Shown here in pieces: positions 26,494 through 36,449 of a stretch of 64,000 nt of DNA. Source of the DNA: Tepidanaerobacter acetatoxydans_A (GTDB lineage Bacteria > Bacillota > Thermosediminibacteria > Thermosediminibacterales > Tepidanaerobacteraceae). A model generated the notes under the pieces. It searched no databases. It was not told the origin of the DNA and saw only the letters and a list, made by a program, of their open reading frames with translations. Numbering within the stretch: the stretch's first letter is position 1; the number at the start of each line of letters is the position of its first letter. Where the stretch lies: NCBI GenBank assembly GCA_022840405.1, contig JALHJR010000005.1:31922-95921 (forward strand), written 5' to 3'. The position numbers were made by a program, and so were the translations under genes.

Positions 26494-28167
26494 ATGAAAA
26501 TTACCGGAGCACAAGCACTTATAAAATCATTGGAAATTGAAAAAGCAAAATACGTTTTTGGATATCCCGGCGGGGCAATACTTCCTGTGTATGATGCACT
26601 TAATTATTCTAAAATAAAACATATCCTTACTCGTTCAGAACAGGCTGCTGCTCATGCAGCAAGTGGTTATGCACGTGTTTCCGGCAATGTGGGAGTGTGT
26701 ATGGCAACCTCGGGACCTGGAGCTACTAATCTAGTAACAGGAATAGCCACTGCTTATATGGATTCAATTCCCATTATAGCTATTACCGGTCAAGTTTCCA
26801 CATCGGTAATAGGCAAGGATGTCTTTCAAGAAGTTGATATAACCGGTGCTACGGCACCTTTTACAAAACATAATTATCTAGTTAAAGATGCGAATGATAT
26901 TCCAAGAATTGTTAAAGAGGCTTTTTATATCGCATCTACCGGCAGGCCCGGTCCGGTCCTGATAGACCTGCCTAAAGATGTAGCTGAAACAAAGATTAAC
27001 TTTAAATACCCAGAAAACATCTCATTAAAAGGCTACAAGCCCAATATAATAGGACATTCGCTGCAAATATCAAGAGCGGCGGAACTGATAAATAAATCTA
27101 GGTGCCCGGTTATTTGTGCAGGCGGAGGTATAAACTCTGCAAGTGCTGAAGAAGAATTAATGCAGTTAGCCGAGAAGGCATGCATTCCGGTTGTAACTAC
27201 GTTGATGGGAATAGGAGCATTTCCGGCAAACCACCCGCTCTACATGGGCATGATTGGCATGCACGGCATACCGTCAGCCAATAAAACTGTTACCGAGGCA
27301 GATTTAGTAATTGCTGCGGGTTCACGATTTGCTGATAGAACCGTAGGAAAGGTCGAGGGGTTTGCGCCAAAAGCAAAGATAATACACATTGATATAGACC
27401 CTGCAGAGATAGGAAAGAACATCCAGGCACATATTCCTATTGTCGGTGATGTTAAGCAAATTCTTGGAGAAATAGTAAAAAAAGTGGAACATAAAGTGCC
27501 GTCTGCATGGAACGAACATGCTTCAAGCTTAAAAAAGTTAAAAGAAGAAGAAAACTTGGGCAGTCATAGCGATAAACGCTTAAATCCCATTGAGGTTATT
27601 CGGCAGCTTTCAAATAAGACTAAAGGAAAAGCAATTATTACTACTGAAGTAGGTTGCCACCAAATGTGGACTGCTCAGTATTATGAGTTTATTAAACCTC
27701 GCACATTTATTTCATCGGGTGGGCTTGGCACCATGGGATATGGCCTGCCGGCAGCTATTGGAGCTCAAATGGCAAAGAAAGACGAAATGATTATCAATAT
27801 TTGCGGTGATGGAAGCTTTCAGATGAATTTAACTGAGATGGCCACAGCTGTAGAGAATAACCTTCCGGTAAAGATTGTTCTATTTAACAACTCCGGTTTA
27901 GGTCTTGTCCGCCAACTTCAGGAATTCTATTGTGATAAGCGCTATAACCAGGTGTATTTCAGTTTTGTGCCGGATTTTATAAAACTTGCGGAAAGCTACA
28001 ACTTTAAAGCAATAAGGATACAAAAGCAAAGCGAAATTTCTGATGCGATTGATAGCTTGATTTCACATGAAGGTCCGTTTTTACTTGAATGTATTTTAGA
28101 TATTAATGAAAACGTATATCCAATGGTGTTAAACGGTTCTCCTATCAATGAAATGATTGGAGGGTAA
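26494..28167 (+). CDS. ilvB: Acetolactate synthase, catalytic subunit (first copy)
   Basis: A 557-aa thiamin diphosphate enzyme condensing pyruvate to acetolactate, or pyruvate with 2-oxobutyrate. Residue marks are the catalytic Glu in RSEQAAAHAASGYARVSG, GPGATNLVTGIATAYMDS, the FAD/quinone-binding middle domain, and the ThDP motif GDGSFQMNLTEM ending in FNN. It is followed 3 bases later by ilvN, its regulatory subunit. GGTGG precedes the ATG. Expression is under the T-box upstream. Confidence 0.96.
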   Translation: MKITGAQALIKSLEIEKAKYVFGYPGGAILPVYDALNYSKIKHILTRSEQAAAHAASGYARVSGNVGVCMATSGPGATNLVTGIATAYMDSIPIIAITGQVSTSVIGKDVFQEVDITGATAPFTKHNYLVKDANDIPRIVKEAFYIASTGRPGPVLIDLPKDVAETKINFKYPENISLKGYKPNIIGHSLQISRAAELINKSRCPVICAGGGINSASAEEELMQLAEKACIPVVTTLMGIGAFPANHPLYMGMIGMHGIPSANKTVTEADLVIAAGSRFADRTVGKVEGFAPKAKIIHIDIDPAEIGKNIQAHIPIVGDVKQILGEIVKKVEHKVPSAWNEHASSLKKLKEEENLGSHSDKRLNPIEVIRQLSNKTKGKAIITTEVGCHQMWTAQYYEFIKPRTFISSGGLGTMGYGLPAAIGAQMAKKDEMIINICGDGSFQMNLTEMATAVENNLPVKIVLFNNSGLGLVRQLQEFYCDKRYNQVYFSFVPDFIKLAESYNFKAIRIQKQSEISDAIDSLISHEGPFLLECILDINENVYPMVLNGSPINEMIGG

Positions 28168-28170
28168 GAC

Positions 28171-28674
28171 ATGAAAACGACGCTTTCAGTGCTGGTAGAA
28201 AACCAACCAGGTGTATTGTCTAGAATAGCCGGCCTTTTCAGCCGCAGAGGTTTTAATATTGACAGTTTAGCTGTTGGCACTACAGAAAATCCTGATATCT
28301 CCAGAATGACTATAGTTGTTGAAGGAGATGAATATGTAGTAGAGCAAGTAAAAAAACAGCTAAATAAATTAGTAGATGTTATAAAAGTGAGTAAAATTAT
28401 TCCGGAGGATTCGGTTACAAGAGAATTGGTTTTAATAAAAGTTGATGCAGATTCCCACATGAGGTCGGAGATAATTCAAATAGCGGAAATCTTCAGGGCA
28501 AGCATTGTAGATGTTAGTCAAAAATCTCTTACAATAGAACTTACCGGCGATAAAGATAAAATAGCTGCATTTGAAGAACTTTTAAGACCATTCGGTATAA
28601 AGGAATTAGTTAGGACCGGCGTTATCGCCGTAAATAGAGGTGCTAATACCATAAAAATTGAGGAGGAAGTTTAA
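28171..28674 (+). CDS. ilvN: Acetolactate synthase, regulatory subunit
   Basis: A 167-aa protein with an N-terminal ACT domain (TTLSVLVENQPGVLSRIAGL, then RRGFNIDSLAVG) that binds valine for feedback control, and a C-terminal ALS-associated domain ending VRTGVIAVNRG. Length is normal for the small-subunit family. It begins 3 bases after ilvB and ends 1 base before ilvC. The only regulatory subunit in the window, so it may also serve the second ilvB. Confidence 0.96.
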   Translation: MKTTLSVLVENQPGVLSRIAGLFSRRGFNIDSLAVGTTENPDISRMTIVVEGDEYVVEQVKKQLNKLVDVIKVSKIIPEDSVTRELVLIKVDADSHMRSEIIQIAEIFRASIVDVSQKSLTIELTGDKDKIAAFEELLRPFGIKELVRTGVIAVNRGANTIKIEEEV

Positions 28675-28675
28675 A

Positions 28676-29674
28676 ATGGCAAAAATGTATTATGACAGCG
28701 ATGCTGATTTACAATTATTAGAAGGGAAAACAGTTGCTATTATTGGCTATGGAAGTCAAGGGCATGGCCACGCATTGAATTTAAAAGAAAGCGGCATCAA
28801 TGTAGTTGTAGGCTTATATGAAGGCAGTAAGTCATGGAAAATTGCCGAAGAGGCCGGCCTTAAAGTAAAAACCGTAAGTGAAGCATCTGAGGAAGCCGAT
28901 ATCATAATGATATTAATTCCGGACCACATACAGGGCAGGGTTTACGAGCAGGAAATAAAACCACATTTGAAACCGGGTAATGCCCTTGCATTTGCACACG
29001 GATTTGCTATTGTTTACAGTCAGGTTATACCGCCGGAATATGTTGACGTTTTTATGATTGCACCGAAAGGACCGGGCCATCTTGTAAGAAGGACTTATGA
29101 GCAAGGCGGAGGCGTTCCGTGTCTGGTAGCAGTTGAACAAGATTACTCAGGGCGAGCCAAAGACATTGCATTGGCTTACGCTAAAGGCATAGGAGGTACT
29201 CGTGCAGGTGTCATAGAAACAACCTTTACCGAGGAAACCCAGACCGATTTATTTGGAGAACAATGCGTCTTATGCGGCGGAGTTTCTGAACTAATCAAAG
29301 CTGGATTTGAAACTCTAGTAGAGGCAGGCTTTCAGCCGGAGATAGCATATTTCGAATGTTTACATGAAATGAAACTAATTGTTGACCTGATATATGAAGG
29401 CGGTTTAAGCCGGATGAGATACTCAGTCAGTGATACCGCCAAATATGGAGACTTTACCGTAGGTAAACGAATCATCACTGAAGAAACCCGCAAAGAAATG
29501 AAAAAGGTGCTTGATGAAATAGTAACAGGACAATTTGCTAAAAACTGGATACTGGAAAATCAAAGCGGCAGACCGGTCTATAGAGCCGTCCAAGCTAAAG
29601 AAGCTGAGCATCCTATTGAAAAAGTAGGAGAACAATTGAGAAGTATGATGCCATGGCTCAAAAAAGATAAGTAG
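28676..29674 (+). CDS. ilvC: Ketol-acid reductoisomerase (class I)
   Basis: A 332-aa Mg- and NAD(P)H-dependent enzyme converting acetolactate to dihydroxyisovalerate. GYGSQGHGHALNLKESG is the nucleotide fold, APKGPGHLVRRTYEQGGGVP and ETQTDLFGEQCVLCGG hold active-site residues, and YSVSDTAKYGD the C-terminal knot region. ATG 28676 sits behind AGGAGGAAG, one base after the ilvN stop. Dihydroxyacid dehydratase (ilvD), the next step, is not in the window. Confidence 0.97.
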   Translation: MAKMYYDSDADLQLLEGKTVAIIGYGSQGHGHALNLKESGINVVVGLYEGSKSWKIAEEAGLKVKTVSEASEEADIIMILIPDHIQGRVYEQEIKPHLKPGNALAFAHGFAIVYSQVIPPEYVDVFMIAPKGPGHLVRRTYEQGGGVPCLVAVEQDYSGRAKDIALAYAKGIGGTRAGVIETTFTEETQTDLFGEQCVLCGGVSELIKAGFETLVEAGFQPEIAYFECLHEMKLIVDLIYEGGLSRMRYSVSDTAKYGDFTVGKRIITEETRKEMKKVLDEIVTGQFAKNWILENQSGRPVYRAVQAKEAEHPIEKVGEQLRSMMPWLKKDK

Positions 29675-29715
29675 CTGCTATACTGTTAAATATTAAATAC
29701 AAGATTACTTATAAA

Positions 29716-29746
29716 GGGCAGGGCTTTCTTTAAAGTTGCCCTGCCT
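29716..29746 (+). other. GC-rich hairpin between ilvC and leuA
   Basis: GGCAGGGC at 29717-29724 pairs with GCCCTGCC at 29738-29745, with inner TTT/AAA pairing. No U run follows, so it may be a processing or partial attenuation signal that sets ilv against leu expression. Confidence 0.45.
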
Positions 29747-29818
29747 ATAAAATATAACACTTTATTGAAGATGTTCAATAAAATAAATCAGAATTATCAA
29801 AAAAAGGTGGTATAAAAA

Positions 29819-31354
29819 ATGCCCAGAAAAATAGAAATCTTCGATACCACTCTGAGGGATGGAGAGCAAACCCCCGGAATTTCTTTAAATGTTAAAGAGA
29901 AACTTGAAATAGCTCGACAACTTGAAAAACTCTCGGTGGATGTAATAGAGGCAGGCTTTCCCATAGCCTCCAACGGTGATTTTAACGCAGTTAAAGCCAT
30001 AGCGGAAAATGTAAAAGGGCCGGTGATTACAGGCCTTGCCCGAGCTAATTTTAAAGATATAGACAGAGCTGCTGAGGCATTGAAAGCTGCAGAGCGGCCG
30101 CGAATTCATACCTTCATAGCATCATCTCCGATTCATATGAAATACAAGTTGAAAATGACGGAGGAACAAGTTTTAGAAGCTGCGGTAGCCGCAGTAAAAA
30201 GGGCTAAATCCTTCGTGGAAGATGTCGAGTTTTCAGCCGAAGACGCATCAAGATCCGATGTGGAATTTCTCTGTAGGTTATTTTCAGCTGCAATTAAGGC
30301 AGGTGCTACCGTTATAAATATTCCGGATACAGTAGGGTACACAACTCCCGGAGAATTCGGACAATTAATAAAAACTGTTATAGAAAAAGTGCCCGAAATT
30401 GACAAAGTAAAGGTAAGCGTTCACTGCCATGACGATTTGGGAATGGCTGTTGCTAACTCATTGGAAGCTGTAATTTATGGGGCAACTCAAGTAGAATGTG
30501 CGGTAAACGGCCTTGGTGAACGAGCGGGCAATGCTGCATTAGAAGAAATTGTAATGGCACTTGATACGCGAAAGGATTTTTACCAGGTCGAACATGGTAT
30601 AAATACAAAACAGATTTATCGCACAAGTAAAATGGTAAGCACCATAACCGGGATATTCATACAGCCTAATAAAGCTATTGTAGGTGCAAATGCATTTGCA
30701 CATGAATCTGGAATCCATCAGCACGGTGTTTTAACAGAAAAATCTACTTACGAAATAATGACTCCGCAGTCTATAGGCCTTACTACTAACACTCTGGTGC
30801 TTGGCAAACATTCAGGCAGACATGCTTTTGCCGAGAGGTTAAAGGAAATGGGATATGAATTGTCACAAGATGAACTTAACAAAGCATTTGAAAGGTTTAA
30901 AGACTTGGCAGACAGGAAGAAGGAGATATCAGATTTGGATATTGAAGCAATAGTTGAAGACCAGGTAATGAAACTTCCACAGCATATTGAATTGGAATGT
31001 TTCCAGGTTTCAACAGGCAATAAAGCTATTGCTACTGCAACAGTAAGAGTTAATGTGAGCGGTGAGGTTATTGAAGAGGCATCCACCGGTGACGGTCCTA
31101 TTGATGCAATATATAAAGCCCTTGAGCGTGCCTGCAACATGGATTGTAAGCTTGTCGATTATTCAATAAGATCTGTTACTGCAGGCAAAGATGCTTTAGG
31201 TGAGGTTACCGTTAGAGTTGAGAAAGACGGAAGGATATTTTTAGGTCGAGGCCTTAGCATAGATATCATAGAAGCTAGTGCAATGGCATATACGAATGCT
31301 ATGAACAAAACAATGTGGAATAACGGCTACAGCAAACCCCGGGAGGTGGATTAA
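29819..31354 (+). CDS. leuA: 2-isopropylmalate synthase
   Basis: A 511-aa enzyme making 2-isopropylmalate from acetyl-CoA and 2-oxoisovalerate, the first step of leucine synthesis. FDTTLRDGEQTPGISLN opens the HMGL-like barrel, HCHDDLGMAVANSL has metal-binding His, NGLGERAGNAALEEIVMAL is the second signature, and HESGIHQHGVL the linker. The C-terminal regulatory domain (about residues 390-500) is present, so leucine feedback is expected. AAAGGTGG lies upstream of ATG 29819, 144 bases after ilvC. Confidence 0.97.
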   Translation: MPRKIEIFDTTLRDGEQTPGISLNVKEKLEIARQLEKLSVDVIEAGFPIASNGDFNAVKAIAENVKGPVITGLARANFKDIDRAAEALKAAERPRIHTFIASSPIHMKYKLKMTEEQVLEAAVAAVKRAKSFVEDVEFSAEDASRSDVEFLCRLFSAAIKAGATVINIPDTVGYTTPGEFGQLIKTVIEKVPEIDKVKVSVHCHDDLGMAVANSLEAVIYGATQVECAVNGLGERAGNAALEEIVMALDTRKDFYQVEHGINTKQIYRTSKMVSTITGIFIQPNKAIVGANAFAHESGIHQHGVLTEKSTYEIMTPQSIGLTTNTLVLGKHSGRHAFAERLKEMGYELSQDELNKAFERFKDLADRKKEISDLDIEAIVEDQVMKLPQHIELECFQVSTGNKAIATATVRVNVSGEVIEEASTGDGPIDAIYKALERACNMDCKLVDYSIRSVTAGKDALGEVTVRVEKDGRIFLGRGLSIDIIEASAMAYTNAMNKTMWNNGYSKPREVD

Positions 31355-32629
31355 ATGGGTATGACTATTACTCAAAAAATACTTGCCAAACATTCCGGCA
31401 AGGATTTTGTGGAACCGGGTGAACTTGTTATGGCTGAAGTTGATTTAGCACTGGCCAATGACATAACCGGACCTGTTGCTATAGAAGAGTTTAAAAAAGC
31501 AGGAGGTCATAAAGTTTTTGACCGCGAGAAGATAGCTCTGATTCCCGACCATTTTGCACCAAATAAAGATATTAAATCCGCAGAGCTTTGCAAAACGCTA
31601 AGAGAGTTTGCGAAGGCTCAGCAGATTAAACATTACTATGAAGTGGGACATATGGGAATAGAACATGCCTTTTTGCCGGAGCAGGGTATTGTCCTTCCTG
31701 GAGATTTGGTAATCGGTGCTGATTCACATACATGCACTTATGGAGCCCTTGGGGCTTTTTCCACAGGCGTTGGTTCTACAGACCTTGCATTTGCTATGAT
31801 GACCGGCAAATGTTGGTTTAAAGTACCGGAAACTATAAAATTTATTTATCACGGGAAACCAAATCCATGGGTAACAGGTAAAGACTTAATTTTGCATACC
31901 ATAGGAGATATAGGAGTGGATGGAGCACTATATAAAGCCATGGAATTTACCGGTGATACCATTGCACATCTTACTATTGACGAAAGGCTTACGATGTCAA
32001 ATATGGCCATTGAAGCCGGTGGGAAAAATGGTATCATGGAACCGGACGAGATAACCTTGGAGTATGTTAAAAATAGGGCTAAAAAACCTTATGAGGTGTT
32101 TAGAAGCGATCTGGATGCAGCGTATTCGGATATAATAGATTATGATGTTAAAAAAATACAGCCCAAGATTGCATTGCCTCATCTTCCGGAAAATGTAGTC
32201 GATGTAGAAGCTGTAGATAATATTGCAATAGATCAGGTAGTTATAGGTTCGTGCACTAATGGAAGGCTGGAAGACATGAGGCTTGCGGCGAAAGTGCTTA
32301 AAGGCCATAAGGTTCATCCTTATCTGCGATTAATTATAATCCCTGCAACGCAGCAAGTTTACCAGGACATGATAAAAGAAGGAATTACTGAAATTTTCGT
32401 TGATGCTGGTGCAGTCGTAAGTACGCCCACATGTGGGCCTTGTTTGGGCGGATATATGGGAATTCTTGCTAAAGGCGAAAGAGCTGTAGCAACGACTAAC
32501 AGGAACTTTGTAGGCAGAATGGGCCATCCTGAAAGCGAGGTATATCTTTCAAATCCTGCAGTAGCAGCAGCCTCTGCAGTAAAAGGAAGAATAGCTCATC
32601 CCAAGGAGGTGGTTTGCTGTGATATTTAA
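31355..32629 (+). CDS. leuC: 3-isopropylmalate dehydratase, large subunit
   Basis: A 424-aa aconitase-family Fe-S subunit. Cluster cysteines lie in VIGSCTNGRLEDM and TPTCGPCLGGYMG; GADSHTCTYGALGAFSTGVG and NRNFVGRMGHPESEVYLSNP are further family marks. It is of the compact type (about 420 aa) common in Clostridia and archaea rather than the 465-aa proteobacterial type. The start is adjacent to the leuA stop, behind GGGAGGTGG. It overlaps leuD by 11 bases. Confidence 0.96.
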   Translation: MGMTITQKILAKHSGKDFVEPGELVMAEVDLALANDITGPVAIEEFKKAGGHKVFDREKIALIPDHFAPNKDIKSAELCKTLREFAKAQQIKHYYEVGHMGIEHAFLPEQGIVLPGDLVIGADSHTCTYGALGAFSTGVGSTDLAFAMMTGKCWFKVPETIKFIYHGKPNPWVTGKDLILHTIGDIGVDGALYKAMEFTGDTIAHLTIDERLTMSNMAIEAGGKNGIMEPDEITLEYVKNRAKKPYEVFRSDLDAAYSDIIDYDVKKIQPKIALPHLPENVVDVEAVDNIAIDQVVIGSCTNGRLEDMRLAAKVLKGHKVHPYLRLIIIPATQQVYQDMIKEGITEIFVDAGAVVSTPTCGPCLGGYMGILAKGERAVATTNRNFVGRMGHPESEVYLSNPAVAAASAVKGRIAHPKEVVCCDI

Positions 32630-33122
32630 GGGGAAAGCGTGGATTTATGAAGATAATATCGATACAGATGTAATTATTCCTGCTCGCTATTTAAATACTA
32701 CGGATCCTAATGAATTGGCCTCACACTGTATGGAGGACCTGGACCCCGATTTTTCGACAAAAGTTAAGGCAGGGGATATTATTGTTGCAGGAAATAACTT
32801 TGGATGCGGAAGCTCCCGAGAGCATGCACCACTAGCTATAAAGTCGGCCGGCATTAGTTGTGTGGTTGCCTCCTCTTTTGCACGAATATTTTACAGAAAT
32901 TCTATTAATATTGGACTTCCAATTTTAGAATGTAAAGATTGTAATAAAAAAATAAAAACAGGTGATATACTAGAAATCGACACAGACAAGGGCATTATAA
33001 GCAATATAACTTCCGGAGAAATATTCGAAGCAAGGCCATTTCCAGAATTCATAAAAGGTATAATAAATGCAGGTGGGCTTATGAATTACGCAAAAGAGGT
33101 GGACGAAAAATGCAGACAATAG
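32619..33122 (+). CDS. leuD: 3-isopropylmalate dehydratase, small subunit
   Basis: A 167-aa aconitase swivel-domain partner of LeuC. IDTDVIIPARYLNTTDPNE and GNNFGCGSSREHAPLA are the substrate-binding marks; the latter motif is diagnostic. It starts with GTG inside the end of leuC behind AAGGAGGTGG and overlaps leuB by 13 bases, so leuC, leuD and leuB are translationally coupled. Confidence 0.95.
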   Translation: MIFKGKAWIYEDNIDTDVIIPARYLNTTDPNELASHCMEDLDPDFSTKVKAGDIIVAGNNFGCGSSREHAPLAIKSAGISCVVASSFARIFYRNSINIGLPILECKDCNKKIKTGDILEIDTDKGIISNITSGEIFEARPFPEFIKGIINAGGLMNYAKEVDEKCRQ

Positions 33123-34180
33123 CCCTTCTACCAGGTGACGGCATAGGGCCTGAAATAATTGACGAAGCAGTCAAGGTTTTGAGAGCTATAGAGGCAAAAT
33201 ATGATTTAAAATTCCAGTTTAAAGAAAGTTTAGTAGGAGGTGCATCTGTAGATATTTGCGGAACTCCTCTTACAGAAGATACATTGGCACTTTGTAAAGA
33301 TTGTGATGCGATTTTATTTGGAGCAGTGGGAGGACCTAAATGGGATGGATTACCTAAGGAACTTCGACCTGAACAGGCTATTTTAGGTCTTAGAAAAAGT
33401 CTTGGTCTTTATGCAAATCTTAGATCTGTGATTCTCTTTAATGCTCTTTCAGCAGCCTCGCCGATAAAAAAAGAAATTATCGGTGAAGAACTGGATATTA
33501 TGATAGTTCGTGAGCTTACAGGAGGACTTTATTTTGGTAAACCTAAAGGAATAGAGAGAACTCATGATAAGACACGAGCTTTTGACACTATGGAGTATAC
33601 GGATGAAGAGATAAAGCGAGTGGCTCGTATTGCCTTTGAAACAGCCCAACGCAGGCAGAAACGCCTTACTTCGGTAGATAAGGCTAATGTCCTTGAAACC
33701 TCACGATTGTGGAGGACTGTTGTAACTGATATGGCTGCCGATTACCCTGATGTAAAACTTTGCCATATGTATGTAGATAATTGTTCGATGCAGCTTGTGC
33801 TAAACCCTGGTCAGTTTGATGTGATTTTAACTGAGAATACTTTTGGAGATATATTAAGCGACGAAGCATCAGTTTTGACGGGTTCGATAGGCATGCTGCC
33901 GTCAGCTAGCGTAGGTGACGGCAAACCGTATCTTTATGAACCGATACATGGATCTGCACCTGACATAGCAGGTAGCGGCAAAGCAAATCCTATTGCCTGT
34001 ATTTTATCGGCCGCAATGATGCTGGAATATTCTTTCGGGGCCAAAGATGCCGCATCTGCTATAAAAAATGCGGTAGAAAAAGCTTTAAACGAAGGATATA
34101 GGACTTTTGACATTCAAGTCGGAGCAAAAAAAGTTGTTTCCACATCAGAAATGGGAGATATTATTGTTGAAAATTTATAG
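33110..34180 (+). CDS. leuB: 3-isopropylmalate dehydrogenase
   Basis: A 356-aa NAD-dependent oxidative decarboxylase. LLPGDGIGPEI at the N-terminus, LRKSLGLYANLR and RELTGGLYFGKPKG for substrate, DKANVLETSRLWR with the catalytic Lys, and LTENTFGDILSDEASVLTGS with metal Asp residues. The C-terminal HGSAPDIAGSGKANPIA binds NAD. It is the last gene of the first branched-chain unit; a new promoter begins immediately after its stop. Confidence 0.96.
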   Translation: MQTIALLPGDGIGPEIIDEAVKVLRAIEAKYDLKFQFKESLVGGASVDICGTPLTEDTLALCKDCDAILFGAVGGPKWDGLPKELRPEQAILGLRKSLGLYANLRSVILFNALSAASPIKKEIIGEELDIMIVRELTGGLYFGKPKGIERTHDKTRAFDTMEYTDEEIKRVARIAFETAQRRQKRLTSVDKANVLETSRLWRTVVTDMAADYPDVKLCHMYVDNCSMQLVLNPGQFDVILTENTFGDILSDEASVLTGSIGMLPSASVGDGKPYLYEPIHGSAPDIAGSGKANPIACILSAAMMLEYSFGAKDAASAIKNAVEKALNEGYRTFDIQVGAKKVVSTSEMGDIIVENL

Positions 34181-34209
34181 TTGTATTTTCCTGAATTAGG
34201 TGGTATAAT
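34181..34209 (+). promoter_or_regulatory. Promoter of the second T-box leader
   Basis: TTGTAT (34181-34186), 17 bases, TATAAT (34204-34209), starting one base after the leuB stop. Confidence 0.65.
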
Positions 34210-34234
34210 CTAAGCTAATATATTTTGTTTCGTT

Positions 34235-34530
34235 TTTAAAAGCTGTGAAGAGAAGAGTAGCGGTTTTTTCAGACTAAAGAGAGTCGGATAAGGTGAAAGC
34301 CGATGTTTGAAATGACCGGTGAAAATCATCTCGGAGCTGCCAGAGTGAACTTTAAAGTAATTCTGGCCGGGTTCCCTGTAAGAGGGAAATAGGTCACCGT
34401 TAAAATGACCGGGTATCGGGCACGATGCCCCGTACCTATTGAGATTTATACCGTGAGGTATAAATGAATACAGGGTGGTAACGCGAGATCCTTCGCCCCT
34501 TTTATAAAGGTTAGGCGCAGGATCTTTTTT
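34235..34530 (+). promoter_or_regulatory. Second T-box leader with terminator
   Basis: GAAGAGAAGAGTAGCGG (AGTA loop E strand) begins stem I, AAAGAGAGTCGGATAAGGTG the distal part, and GGTGAAAATCATCTC the specifier strand, most simply read as GAA-A-ATC, that is Ile. The T-box AGGGTGGTAACGCGAG lies near 34472-34487. The terminator is GATCCTTCGCC...GGCGCAGGATC followed by T6, ending at 34530. It controls the second ilvB and probably ilvE. Confidence 0.92.
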
Positions 34531-34668
34531 ATTCTTTAAGGTTCTAAATGTAGTTTCAAATTATTAAGCTAGTAACTTTTAGGAAATTGTCGATTATAAA
34601 CTTGTGTTTTATACTACTTTGCAGTTGACATAATTTTAATATTTATTACCATAAAAGAAGGTGAGAAA

Positions 34669-36351
34669 ATGACTGGTGCAGAACTTTTGTTAAAAACATT
34701 AGATGAGTTGGGTGTTGATACCATTTTTGGCTTTCCAGGCGGTTCGGCTTTGCCGATTTATGATGCCCTTTATAACTATAAAAGAATAAGACATATACGA
34801 ACCGTCCACGAACAGGGAGCAGCACATGCCGCAGACGGATATGCAAGGGCAACTGGGAAAGTTGGAGTAGTTCTAAGCACCTCTGGTCCTGGAGCCACAA
34901 ACTTAGTTACCGGTATTGCCAATGCTTATATGGATTCGGTACCTATGTTGGCTTTCACAGGGCAGGTTGCTTTAGACCTCTTGGGTAAAGATTCATTTCA
35001 AGAGGTGGACATTACGGGGGTTACTCTTCCAATTACAAAACACAGTTTCTTAATTAGAGACAAAAAGGATATTGCAAAGAAAGTCAAAGAAGCATTTCAT
35101 ATTGCAACGACAGGAAGACCTGGACCTGTATTGGTAGACTTACCCAAAAACATAATGGCCGAACAGGTTAATGAAGATGAAATAAGAAGAGATATGAATG
35201 GATTTATTGCAACTTATTCTTTGAAACAACATTTGCCGGAGAACTTCAAGATATTACTTGAAAAAGCTGCCACTATGATTGAAAAAGCCGAAAGGCCGGT
35301 TATATATGCCGGCGGTGGAATTATAAACTCTGATGCTACTGCGGAGTTATTAAGACTAGCTGAAAAAATAAATGCACCGGTAACAACTACCCTAATGGGT
35401 ATTTCGGGTTTTCCCACAGAACATCCTCTCTGCTTAGGCATGTTGGGTATGCATGGTACTGCTTATGCTAATATGGCAGTTACCGAGTGCGATTTACTGT
35501 TGGCTTTGGGAGCACGATTTGACGACAGGGTTACCGGTAATGTAAAAAAATTTGCACCGAATGCAAAGATTATTCATGTTGATATTGATATGGCTGAATT
35601 AGGTAAAAATATAGATATAGATTTGGGAATCAAGGGAGATGTAAAGCAGTTTTTAACGGAAATATTAGAAATACTCCCCCAAAAGAAAAATGAACAATGG
35701 ATAAAAACAGTGGCGAATTGGAAGGAATCTTACCCACTTAAATATTGCTCAAAAGGCTTAAAACCTCAGTATGTAGTAGAAGAAATTTGCCGGCAAACCC
35801 AAGGAGAAGCTATTATTGTAACTGAAGTAGGCCAACATCAGATGTGGGCAGCACAATTTTACAAATTTAAGGAACCAAGAAGTTTTGTATCTTCAGGCGG
35901 ATTGGGTACCATGGGCTTTGGACTGCCGGCAGCCATTGGAGCTAAACTTGGAAGACCGGATAAAGTTGTATTTAATATTGCAGGAGATGGCAGCTTTGAA
36001 ATGAACTGTCATGAATTGATAACTGCTGCCAGATACAATATTCCGGTTATAACGGTGATATTCAACAATCGTAGTCTTGGAATGGTTAGGCAGTGGCAAG
36101 AACTGTTCTTCGATGAAAGATATTCCCATGTGTATTTAGATGGTGCCGATGTTGATTATGTAAAATTAGCCGAAGCTTGTGGCGTAAGAGGTTATGAGGT
36201 TACTGAAAAAAGCGACTTACCGAAAATAATAAAACAAGCCGTAGAAATCCAAGAACCGGCTGTAATAGATGTAAGAATAGATCCCAAGGAGAATGTTATG
36301 CCGATGGTTCCAGCAGGCAAGGCTATAAATGAAATGATGGGCTTTGATTAA
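34669..36351 (+). CDS. ilvB: Acetolactate synthase, catalytic subunit (second copy)
   Basis: 560 aa with the same architecture as the copy at 26494 but clearly diverged. Catalytic Glu in VHEQGAAHAADGYARATG, GPGATNLVTGIANAYMDS, KDSFQEVDITG, and ThDP motif GDGSFEMNCHEL ending FNNRSLG. No small subunit follows; it probably shares IlvN, or has different feedback behaviour. AGGTGAG precedes the ATG. Controlled by its own T-box and followed 98 bases later by ilvE. Confidence 0.95.
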   Translation: MTGAELLLKTLDELGVDTIFGFPGGSALPIYDALYNYKRIRHIRTVHEQGAAHAADGYARATGKVGVVLSTSGPGATNLVTGIANAYMDSVPMLAFTGQVALDLLGKDSFQEVDITGVTLPITKHSFLIRDKKDIAKKVKEAFHIATTGRPGPVLVDLPKNIMAEQVNEDEIRRDMNGFIATYSLKQHLPENFKILLEKAATMIEKAERPVIYAGGGIINSDATAELLRLAEKINAPVTTTLMGISGFPTEHPLCLGMLGMHGTAYANMAVTECDLLLALGARFDDRVTGNVKKFAPNAKIIHVDIDMAELGKNIDIDLGIKGDVKQFLTEILEILPQKKNEQWIKTVANWKESYPLKYCSKGLKPQYVVEEICRQTQGEAIIVTEVGQHQMWAAQFYKFKEPRSFVSSGGLGTMGFGLPAAIGAKLGRPDKVVFNIAGDGSFEMNCHELITAARYNIPVITVIFNNRSLGMVRQWQELFFDERYSHVYLDGADVDYVKLAEACGVRGYEVTEKSDLPKIIKQAVEIQEPAVIDVRIDPKENVMPMVPAGKAINEMMGFD

Positions 36352-36449
36352 TTTTCTTAAATATAATCTGAGATATGAGTATAAAAATTTTGCCATATTT
36401 TTCTTATGAGCAAACATCAACTATATAACTATGAAGGAGGAAGCTTTAC

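Noticed and set aside
34625..34652. A second promoter (TTGACA-16-TACCAT) between the T-box terminator and the second ilvB
   Set aside because: The -10 match is poor (4 of 6), and such a promoter would bypass the T-box; there is not enough support to list it.
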